From: JAKIYB01 sp964590255
GTDB taxonomy: Bacteria > Armatimonadota > Hebobacteria > CAIYQO01
NCBI GenBank assembly: GCA_964590255.1
Contig: CAZPYA010000002.1
Location: 41,916 to 105,915, forward strand
Direction of reading: 5' to 3'
DNA: 64,000 nucleotides
Below the pieces are notes generated by a model. That model worked only from the letters and a program-made list of their open reading frames with translations, made no database searches and was not told the DNA's origin. Of this stretch, positions 23,627 to 30,516 are shown piece by piece. The translations under genes and the position numbers were made by a program. Within the stretch, counting starts at the first letter, position 1; every line of letters starts with the position of its first letter.

Positions 23627-25282
23627 CTACCCGGCGGCACACGCCTCGTCACCCAGCATCGCCGCCAGGTCGGCTTCCACGGTGGTGATGGGCATGATGT
23701 TGAAGTTGTCCACCAAAACCTTGAGGATGGCCGGAGTGGCAAAGGCGGGCAGCGAGGGGCCCAGCCGGATGTCGCGCACGCCCAGGTGCAGCAGCGTGAG
23801 GAGAATCGCCACCGCCTTCTGCTCGTACCAGGAGAGCACCATCGACAGCGGCAGGTCATTCACGCCGCAGCCGAAGGCGTCAGCCAGTGCCGCGGCCACC
23901 TTGATGGCGGAGTAGGCGTCGTTGCACTGCCCCATGTCCAGCAGCCGCGGAATGCCGCCGATGTCGCCGAAGGGCAGCTTGTTGAAGCGGAACTTGCCGC
24001 AGGCCAGCGTCAGCACCACGCAGTCCTGCGGGATCGCTTCCGCCAGCTCGGTGAAGTAGTTGCGACCCGGCTTGGCGCCGTCGCATCCGCCCACCAGGAA
24101 GAAGTGGCGCAGCGCGCCGCTCTTCACCGCGTCGATGACCACCGGGGCTACGCCCAGCACGGTGTTATGCCCGAAGCCGACGAGGATCGTCTCTTCCGTA
24201 CCGTCTTCCTGGAAACCGTCGGCCGCCTGCGCCGCCTGGATGACCGCGGAGAAGTCCTTCTGGGCGCCGATGTGCTCCACGCCCGGCCACTCCACCAGCC
24301 CGGAGGTGAAGATGCGTGCCGTATACGATTCCTTCGGCATCTGGATGCAGTTGGTGGTCATCAGGATGGCGCCGGGGAAGGCGTCGAATTCCTTCTGCTG
24401 GTCCTGCCACGCGCCGCCGTAGTTGCCGGCCAGGTGCGGGTATTTCTTCAGCTCGGGGTACCCGTGCGCCGGCAGCATTTCGCCGTGAGTGTAGATGTTG
24501 ATGCCAGTGCCCTGCGTCTGCTCCAGCAGCAACTTCAAATCGAGCAGGTCGTGACCGGAGACGAGGATCGCTTTCCCCTTTACCGGGGTGATGCGCACCG
24601 GGGTCGGCACTGGATGGCCATAGGCGCCGGTGTTGGCGGTGTCCAGCATCGCCATCACCGTCAGGTTCACTTCGCCCACCTTCAGCGCCATGCCCACCAG
24701 TTCGTCGACGGTGTAGCTGTCGCGGGTGAGGAAGTCCATCGCCTCGTGCACGAAGGCGTAGACGTTCTCATCTTCCTGCCCGAGGACCATCGCGTGGTCG
24801 GCGTAGGCGGTCAGGCCTTTCAGCCCGTAGACGATGATCTCCTGCAGGCCGGTGACGTCCGGCCCAAGGCGCGAGAAGCGCTGATTGATGCCAATATCCT
24901 CGCCCTGGCGCACCAGCCCGTCGAAATCCCCCGCCGGCTCCCACGCCGCGGGACCGTCCAGTACCGTGCCGCCCGTCTGGACATACGCGGCCTGCATGCG
25001 GTCGCGCAGCTCCGCCGCCTTCCGCGCCATCGCCGCCAGCTTGTGCGCGTCGAAGTTGACGTTGGTGACGGTGGTGAACAACGCCTCCAGCACGAAAATA
25101 TCCACCTCACGGTCACGCACGCCCAACGCCCGCGCCCGGTTGGCATACATCGCCAGGCCCTTCACGCCGTGCAGCAGCAAATCCTGCAGCGCCGCCGTCT
25201 CCGGGTCTTTGCCACACACGCCAAACGCCGTGCAGCCCGTGCCGCGCGCGGCCTGCTCGCACTGGTAACAGAACATGCTCAT
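23627..25282 (-). CDS. hcp: Hybrid cluster protein (hydroxylamine reductase / NO reductase)
   Basis: 551 residues. The N-terminal cluster ligands are C5, C8, C17 and C23 (MFCYQCEQAARGTGCTAFGV). The hybrid cluster region shows GHDLLDLKLLLEQT, TTNCIQMPKESY, VLTLACGKFRFN, GQCNDAYSA and the WYEQKAVAILLTLLHLG near the C-terminus; all are typical. The length matches the class with about 550 residues. Hcp detoxifies nitric oxide or hydroxylamine under anoxic conditions in the cytoplasm. A ferredoxin follows and a CRP/FNR-type palindrome lies about 90 bases upstream, consistent with control by an HcpR- or FNR-like regulator. Confidence 0.93.
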   Translation of the reverse strand: MSMFCYQCEQAARGTGCTAFGVCGKDPETAALQDLLLHGVKGLAMYANRARALGVRDREVDIFVLEALFTTVTNVNFDAHKLAAMARKAAELRDRMQAAYVQTGGTVLDGPAAWEPAGDFDGLVRQGEDIGINQRFSRLGPDVTGLQEIIVYGLKGLTAYADHAMVLGQEDENVYAFVHEAMDFLTRDSYTVDELVGMALKVGEVNLTVMAMLDTANTGAYGHPVPTPVRITPVKGKAILVSGHDLLDLKLLLEQTQGTGINIYTHGEMLPAHGYPELKKYPHLAGNYGGAWQDQQKEFDAFPGAILMTTNCIQMPKESYTARIFTSGLVEWPGVEHIGAQKDFSAVIQAAQAADGFQEDGTEETILVGFGHNTVLGVAPVVIDAVKSGALRHFFLVGGCDGAKPGRNYFTELAEAIPQDCVVLTLACGKFRFNKLPFGDIGGIPRLLDMGQCNDAYSAIKVAAALADAFGCGVNDLPLSMVLSWYEQKAVAILLTLLHLGVRDIRLGPSLPAFATPAILKVLVDNFNIMPITTVEADLAAMLGDEACAAG

Positions 25283-25372
25283 GGGTCATTTCCTCCTCAG
25301 TCAAATCGTAGTGAACTTCCGATGATATGAGGGTACCAGCAGGCAGCCTTGCCCGACTATGACCTATGTCAT

Positions 25373-25394
25373 ATTTGTGAAGAGATTCACAAAT
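25373..25394. promoter_or_regulatory. CRP/FNR-superfamily operator upstream of hcp
   Basis: ATTTGTGAA (25373-25381), GAGA, TTCACAAAT (25386-25394): a 22-base palindrome with perfect arms that contains the exact TGTGA-N6-TCACA core. Its centre is about 100 bases before the hcp start. HcpR-type regulators of hcp in other bacteria use sites of this type; the regulator gene is not in the window. Confidence 0.7.
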
Positions 25395-25435
25395 CTGTTA
25401 CTCATATTTCGCTCCAACAGCAATTTCATGCGGAA

Positions 25436-25473
25436 GGACAAACAGGCGCCTCGTGAGAACGAGACGCCTGTCC
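25436..25473. terminator. Hairpin after the pseudopilin gene
   Basis: ACAGGCG-C-CTCGT (25442-25454) pairs with ACGAG-A-CGCCTGT (25459-25471) with one internal mismatch and a short loop. It lies between the pseudopilin stop (25509) and the hcp promoter region. Confidence 0.6.
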
Positions 25474-25508
25474 ACAAAACACCCGTATTGCTTCGGCTGT
25501 TCTATCGC

Positions 25509-26753
25509 CTACTCTTCAAAACTCATCCACATGCCGAAGTAGCAGTTGCCGCCGGTGCCGGGGCCGAAGTTGAAGGTGACCGGCGTATTCGGCACGATGG
25601 GCAGGTTGATGGTGTAGATCGTCATCAGGTCGGCGGTTGATGTCATGGTCGTGCCATTGGTCAGCGTAACGGTTTTCGCCGTGCCGCCGGTACCGAAGGT
25701 CAGGGAGTTGCACGGAAAGGTGAAGGTCGCCCCGCCGGAAGACTGAGCATTGCATCGCCGAAGGATGATTGCGACCTTCCGCGTGGTGTTGGCGGACACA
25801 TTTGGGGTCAGCGTCACCGTGCCGGCAGGGTTACCGCCCGTCCCCTGGCCGTTGCCGTTCATCAGGTTGCGCGCCCAGAAGACGGGATTGCTCTGCGGGT
25901 TTGTGGTCTGCGTGCCGTTGCCAGGAAACGTCGTGGGGAATTGCGGCGGCGTCCGTGTATCCCAATACATGGCCGCGACCTGGTTGCCATTTGCGGCGGT
26001 CAGTATTTCGGTCGGCACCGTAGACAACCAAGCCGGGCGCGTGCCGAGCAGATAGACGTCGCTGGCCAGTGGACCGACGCCGGAGAGCAGGTTATTCCCC
26101 AACCCCCAGGTAGGCAGGCTCTGCTGGAAGGCGAATTCGGCATACGCCGCTCCCCAGTTCACGCCAGTGAATGTGCCGCGTTTCACCACCTGTATGTAGT
26201 TGGGGATACCGAAGATGGGCAGATCAGAGGCATCGACCTGCTGCGCATGGCCGTCCACATAACTCACCATCACCTTCCCGAGGTGCCGCGTGTCGAGCTG
26301 ACTGCCGTCCTGCACCGTGTATGGCGCGCCGGTACCGTTCGGCTTGGCATCCGCGGTCAGGAAGGTCGAGATCGGGCGGTCGATATCACCCATGGCCATC
26401 CCGAACAGGCCGGCGTGAAAGCCGTATTCCGGGGCGTCGTTCGATCCACGTCCGGTCTTCGTCGGACAGTCGTAGATACTCGGCTCGTTATACATCTTCA
26501 AATAGGCGCCCCAGGAGGTGGTTTTCGGATCCGGGAACAGCGCTTCGTCGTTATCCTGGATATACATGAGGACCGCGAGTGCCACCTGCCGCTGATTATT
26601 CATGCAGGTATTCGTGCGAGCCTTCTCACGGGCTTTCGCGAATACCGGAAAGAGAATCGCAGCCAATATGGCGATAATGGCAATGACGACGAGCAGCTCG
26701 ATCAGGGTGAAGCCCCCTGGACGACGTTGCGAAAGAAACCGTGAATACAGCAT
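25509..26753 (-). CDS. Type II secretion/type IV pseudopilin, H-x9-DG class
   Basis: 414 residues from ATG 26753, with AAGGAAGG upstream. The N-terminus has the prepilin peptidase site and helix: RRPGGFTLIELLVVIAIIAI, then LAAILFPVFAKAREKARTNTC. The next part (MNNQRQVALAVLMYIQDND, PKTTSWGAYLKMYNEPSIYD) and HLGKVMVSYVDGHAQ, an H-x9-DG motif, are typical of the very abundant pseudopilin family in Planctomycetes, Lentisphaerae and Armatimonadota. A C-terminal domain of about 200 residues is Gly/Thr/Asn-rich and probably beta-sandwich. It is exported to the cell surface or periplasm. Divergent to a LacI-type regulator. Confidence 0.88.
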   Translation of the reverse strand: MLYSRFLSQRRPGGFTLIELLVVIAIIAILAAILFPVFAKAREKARTNTCMNNQRQVALAVLMYIQDNDEALFPDPKTTSWGAYLKMYNEPSIYDCPTKTGRGSNDAPEYGFHAGLFGMAMGDIDRPISTFLTADAKPNGTGAPYTVQDGSQLDTRHLGKVMVSYVDGHAQQVDASDLPIFGIPNYIQVVKRGTFTGVNWGAAYAEFAFQQSLPTWGLGNNLLSGVGPLASDVYLLGTRPAWLSTVPTEILTAANGNQVAAMYWDTRTPPQFPTTFPGNGTQTTNPQSNPVFWARNLMNGNGQGTGGNPAGTVTLTPNVSANTTRKVAIILRRCNAQSSGGATFTFPCNSLTFGTGGTAKTVTLTNGTTMTSTADLMTIYTINLPIVPNTPVTFNFGPGTGGNCYFGMWMSFEE

Positions 26754-26846
26754 CTTCAATCCTTCCTTTCGTGACTGATAGGTCATATATTGCATTAGTG
26801 TAGCATGACCTTATTGACAGGATTTTGTTTTGTCAGCAATAGTTAC

Positions 26847-26859
26847 GCAACATTGTTGC
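26847..26859. promoter_or_regulatory. Possible LacI-type operator in the divergent intergenic region
   Basis: GCAACA-T-TGTTGC, a perfect palindrome 15 bases before the regulator's start. A looser inverted repeat (TATTGACA with TGTCAGCAATA) lies at 26812-26841. Both are candidates for autoregulation and for control of the pseudopilin gene. Confidence 0.45.
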
Positions 26860-26874
26860 ATGATCGGAGTGCCG

Positions 26875-27879
26875 ATGCCAAATATTCGCTTGCTAGCCAA
26901 GTTAGCTGCCGTCTCCCCGTCAACAGTCAGCCGGGCATTGCGAGACGATCCCTCCATCAGCCTGGTCACGCGCAAGCGGATCCAGGATTTAGCCCGGGAA
27001 TACCATTATCATCCCAACCAGCTCATGCACGGCCTGTTGACTGGGCAAAGCGGCGTGATCGGGATCGCGCTGCCGCAACTGACTGTCACGTTCAACGCGT
27101 CAATTCTCTCGGCGATGCTCAATTCGGTGATGGATGCCGGATATCGCAGCATGATTTTTGAGACCTACAGCTCTCCCGAAAAAATACTGTATGCCATCCA
27201 TGCCATGATCGAGCAACGTGTTGACGGAGCACTGCTCTACACCGGGCGTGCTGAGCCGCTCCCCCGAGAACTCGTGCTGGGACTGCGCAGCCATGGCATA
27301 CCGGCGGTGAGCATTGACGCCGTCGCTGGACCGATCCAATTTGATACGGTACGAACGGACGAGAAACAACTGGCAAGCCTGGCCGTCGATTACTTGATTA
27401 CGCTGGGACATCACCGCATCGCCTGGCTAAATCATGTTCCAAGCTTGCGTGGTCTCGCGATCATCGCCGCGCTGGAAATGCGAAAACTGCCAACACAATA
27501 CTGTATCGAGTCGACAGGCAGGTCATACGAGCACGTTGCGGACCCTGAAGTATTCCAGGCGCTGCTGTCCATGCACCGCCGGCCCACGGCGCTAATCGCC
27601 GGCGATGATCACATCGCGGCAAAAGTAATAGCCACCTGCTACCAGTTGGGACTCAATGTGCCTGGTGAACTCACCATCATCGGGTGCGGAAACCTGACAG
27701 TTGGTGAATTTACGCATCCGCCGTTGACGACCATCGATCAACACCCCGCGCAGATCGGGCAAACCGCTATGGCCTGCCTGCTAGCGCGCATGCAGGCACC
27801 GGACGACCCGCGGCCGCCTGCCACGCACTTCATTCCCTCACATCTCGTCCCGCGCGCCTCCTGTGCCAATCCGGTATAA
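26875..27879 (+). CDS. LacI-family transcriptional regulator
   Basis: 334 residues from ATG 26875, which follows CGGAG by six bases; two upstream in-frame starts are less likely. The helix-turn-helix reads IRLLAKLAAVSPSTVSRALR with the following DDPSISLVTRKRIQDLAREY hinge. The ligand-binding domain shows VIGIALPQLT, MIEQRVDGALLYTG, AVDYLITLGHHRIAWLN and PTALIAGDDHIAA, as in periplasmic-binding-protein-like regulators that bind sugars. It is divergent from the pseudopilin gene across 121 bases, so that gene is an obvious target candidate. Confidence 0.9.
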   Translation: MPNIRLLAKLAAVSPSTVSRALRDDPSISLVTRKRIQDLAREYHYHPNQLMHGLLTGQSGVIGIALPQLTVTFNASILSAMLNSVMDAGYRSMIFETYSSPEKILYAIHAMIEQRVDGALLYTGRAEPLPRELVLGLRSHGIPAVSIDAVAGPIQFDTVRTDEKQLASLAVDYLITLGHHRIAWLNHVPSLRGLAIIAALEMRKLPTQYCIESTGRSYEHVADPEVFQALLSMHRRPTALIAGDDHIAAKVIATCYQLGLNVPGELTIIGCGNLTVGEFTHPPLTTIDQHPAQIGQTAMACLLARMQAPDDPRPPATHFIPSHLVPRASCANPV

Positions 27880-27892
27880 CTGCTTGCCGACG

Positions 27893-27922
27893 TTACGCGA
27901 GAGCGGCCTTTCCGCGTATAAT
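27893..27922 (+). promoter_or_regulatory. Promoter of the desulfurase-like gene
   Basis: TTACGC at 27893-27898, 18-base spacer, perfect TATAAT at 27917-27922; the GTG start codon is at 27942. Confidence 0.6.
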
Positions 27923-27941
27923 AAGTTCGGGAGACACATCG

Positions 27942-29117
27942 GTGATTTATCTCGATTACGCGGCATCGACGCCGTTGGATGCGCGGGCGGAAGCGGCGAT
28001 GGCGCCGTTTGGGCGGGAGCTGTTTGGCAACCCGTCGAGCCTGCACGCGGCGGGACGCGCCGCGCGGGCGGCCATCGACGCGGCGCGCGATACCCTCGCC
28101 GACTGGTTGGGGGCGGGCAGCGCGGAGATCGTCTTCACTTCCGGCGGCACGGAGAGCGACAACCTGGCCATCAAAGGCGCGGCGCGGGCGCTGAAGAGCC
28201 GGGGAACCCATATTATCACCACCGCTATCGAGCACCACGCCGTGCTGGAAAGCTGCCTGGCGCTGGAGCGGGAGGGCTTTCGTGTTACCGTGCTGCCGCC
28301 CGATGGCGACGGGCTGGTGCATCCGGAGCAGGTAGCGGCGGCGCTCACCCCGGAGACGATCCTCGTCTCGGTGATGCTGGCGAACAACGAGATCGGCACG
28401 GTGCAGCCGGTGGCGGAGATCGGTCGCCTGTGCCGCGCGCGCCGCGTGACCGTCCACACCGACGCCGTGCAGGCCGCGAGCGAGCTACCGCTGAACGTGC
28501 GCGAGTTGTCTGTCGATCTTTTGACCGTCTCCGCGCACAAGCTCTACGGGCCGAAAGGCGTTGGCCTTCTCTATGTCCGCGCCGGCACGCGGCTGCAGCC
28601 GCTGCAGGACGGCGGCGGGCAAGAGCACGAACGCCGCGCCGGCACCGAGAACGTCGCCGGCATCGCCGGCTTCGCTGAAGCGGTGCGGCACCGGCCCGAC
28701 GCGGCGGAGATTACCCGCATCCGCGCGCTGCGCGACCGCCTCATTGCCGGGGCGCTGGCCATCCCCGACGCCCGGCTGCACGGCTCGCGTGCGCACCGGC
28801 TGGCGAATAACGCCAACCTCGCCTTCGCCGGCGTGGCGGGCGAGACGCTGGTGCTCGCCCTCGACCTGGCGGGCATCGCCGCCAGCACCGGCGCCGCCGG
28901 CGCCGCCGGCGCGGTGGAAGCGTCGCATGTCATCCAGGCGCTCGGGCATGACCGCATCCATGCCGCGGAAGCCGTGCGCTTCTCCCTCGGCCGCGGCACC
29001 ACCGAAGCGGAGATCGACGCTACCCTCGCCGCCCTCCGCGGCCTTATCCCCCGCTTGCGTCGCGAGGAGCCGCCGGCGCCGGCCACGCATGGCGATGGGT
29101 GTGCGTCGAAAAGATGA
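27942..29117 (+). CDS. Cysteine desulfurase homologue lacking the catalytic cysteine
   Basis: 391 residues from GTG 27942 with CGGGAGA upstream. It has the class V aminotransferase fold of NifS/IscS: MIYLDYAASTPLDARAEAAM, FTSGGTESDNLAIKGA, IEHHAVLE, LANNEIGTVQP, HTDAVQA and VSAHKLYGPKGVG with the PLP lysine at K200. The active-site loop, normally SSGSACxxG, reads STGAAGAAGAVEASHVI; the position of the sulfur-accepting Cys is Gly320. The loop DNA is a tandem of GGCGCCGCC, so the change may have come from a small repeat slip. PLP chemistry may persist, but persulfide transfer should not. No iscU or sufBCD gene is near. Confidence 0.85.
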   Translation: MIYLDYAASTPLDARAEAAMAPFGRELFGNPSSLHAAGRAARAAIDAARDTLADWLGAGSAEIVFTSGGTESDNLAIKGAARALKSRGTHIITTAIEHHAVLESCLALEREGFRVTVLPPDGDGLVHPEQVAAALTPETILVSVMLANNEIGTVQPVAEIGRLCRARRVTVHTDAVQAASELPLNVRELSVDLLTVSAHKLYGPKGVGLLYVRAGTRLQPLQDGGGQEHERRAGTENVAGIAGFAEAVRHRPDAAEITRIRALRDRLIAGALAIPDARLHGSRAHRLANNANLAFAGVAGETLVLALDLAGIAASTGAAGAAGAVEASHVIQALGHDRIHAAEAVRFSLGRGTTEAEIDATLAALRGLIPRLRREEPPAPATHGDGCASKR

Positions 29118-29159
29118 TTCGTGCAGGAGTCACATTCCCACTGTCGAATATATTTTACC

Positions 29160-30185
29160 ATGCACGTGCGCAACATCTTTTACGGGAACAACGGCCGCCT
29201 GCGCGGCGTGTGGCGCGCGCTCCTCTTCCTGGCGATCGCGTTGCCGCTCGCTGACCTGCTCAAGGGTATTCTCGCGATGCCGCTGATCAGCGCGCGCATC
29301 AACCTGCCAGACCAACTGCTGCTGGTGGGGTTGATTACCGGACTGGCTACCATACCCGCATTCATGGGGGCAGGCAGTTGGGTGGCGGCGCGCTTCGAGC
29401 ACCTGCCGCCGCGCACGCTGGGGCTGTCGCTGGAGGTGCCGTGGCTGCCGCGGGTGCTGGGCGGCTTTCTGGCCGGGGTGCTGGTGATTTTGCTGTTCCT
29501 CGCCGTGCTGAGCGTCGCGGGGGTAGCCACGGTAGCGCTGCACCTTCCCACGCGGCAGGACGCCGCCGTCCTCGCCTTCGCCATCATTTGCCTGCTCTTC
29601 GAGTCGGCTTCCGCCATCCTGCTGTTGCAGGGATACTTTTTCCAGACGCTGCTGCGCGACTTCGGCGTGCCGGCGGCGGTGTTGTGCTGCGTGCTGTTGT
29701 ACCTGCTCAACCCGCTGCTGTTGAATCCCGGCTGGTGGGCGTACCTGTTGAAGATCGCCGCGCACCCGCTGTGGCCGGTGAGCATCGCGCTGAACATCAC
29801 CACCCTCTGCCTGCTCTACCTGCGCAGCGGCTCGCTGTGGCTGCCCATCGGGGTGAATGCCGGGTGGAATTTCGGGCTGGCGCTCTTCAACCTGCACATC
29901 GGCGGCACGTCGGCCATCTTCCCGTCACCATTCACCGCGGCGCTGCACGGCCATCCGCTGCTGATAGGCGGCGACACCGGCCCGGAGAGCGGCGCCTTCG
30001 TCGCGCTGCTGCAGGTGCTGCTGTGCGCCGGCGTACTGGCGGCGCCGCGCGGCCTGGCACTGGCCACCCGCTGGTGGGAATGGCGCGAGCTGCAGCTCAC
30101 CACCGGCACCCCCGTCGCCTGGGATTTCGCCATCGGCGCTCGCAAATATCAATGGCGTTTCCTGATCCCCGAGGACAGCGAATAG
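29160..30185 (+). CDS. CPBP-family membrane protein without catalytic residues
   Basis: 341 residues from ATG 29160; a GTG at 29121 in the same frame is an alternative. About eight membrane helices are present. The chain has the outline of CPBP (CAAX/Abi) intramembrane proteases: LLQGYFFQTLLRDFGVPAAV matches the usual EExxFRGxLxxxL segment, and LPIGVNAGWNFGLALFN matches the last HxxxN motif. However the Glu-Glu-x3-Arg is replaced by SASAILLLQ and the His of HAGWNF is Asn. It is therefore probably an inactive homologue with a scaffold role. A basic cytosolic tail ends in QWRFLIPEDSE. Confidence 0.65.
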   Translation: MHVRNIFYGNNGRLRGVWRALLFLAIALPLADLLKGILAMPLISARINLPDQLLLVGLITGLATIPAFMGAGSWVAARFEHLPPRTLGLSLEVPWLPRVLGGFLAGVLVILLFLAVLSVAGVATVALHLPTRQDAAVLAFAIICLLFESASAILLLQGYFFQTLLRDFGVPAAVLCCVLLYLLNPLLLNPGWWAYLLKIAAHPLWPVSIALNITTLCLLYLRSGSLWLPIGVNAGWNFGLALFNLHIGGTSAIFPSPFTAALHGHPLLIGGDTGPESGAFVALLQVLLCAGVLAAPRGLALATRWWEWRELQLTTGTPVAWDFAIGARKYQWRFLIPEDSE

Positions 30186-30200
30186 CGATTACGGCTCTGT

Positions 30201-30242
30201 GATACGCAGTGGCGCTTCCTCATCCCCGAAGATAGCGCGTAG
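30201..30242 (+). pseudogene. C-terminal echo of the CPBP gene
   Basis: Sixteen bases after the CPBP stop codon, 30201-30242 reads DTQWRFLIPEDSA and stop, nearly the same as the preceding gene's end (KYQWRFLIPEDSE). The codons differ synonymously at several positions, so this is an old duplicate tail and not a recent repeat. Nothing else of a second copy is left. The remaining DNA to 30516 shows no gene apart from the leader of the propeller gene. Confidence 0.6.
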
Positions 30243-30516
30243 CCGCCGTCGCACTCACCCGCTCCTTCTGCTTCGACTTCGCCATTCCCGGCCACGCGAG
30301 AGACGGGCGGGAGCCGCGCCAATCTGATAGCGCGACAGGCGATGGTGATGTGCCATCGCGCGTGCGCCGAAACAGGACGGGACTTCCTACAATCAGCATT
30401 GGGCGCGTGAAGGACAACCATGCGCCATTACGAGGAGCGATGCGTTTCTGACATCTGCCGACTGACTGATCTCTGGTCTGACGCGGATGCACACCAATCA
30501 CACAGGAGGAGAGAAG

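Noticed and set aside
28890..28910. Selenocysteine at the desulfurase active site
   Set aside because: There is no TGA; the codon is GGC (Gly).
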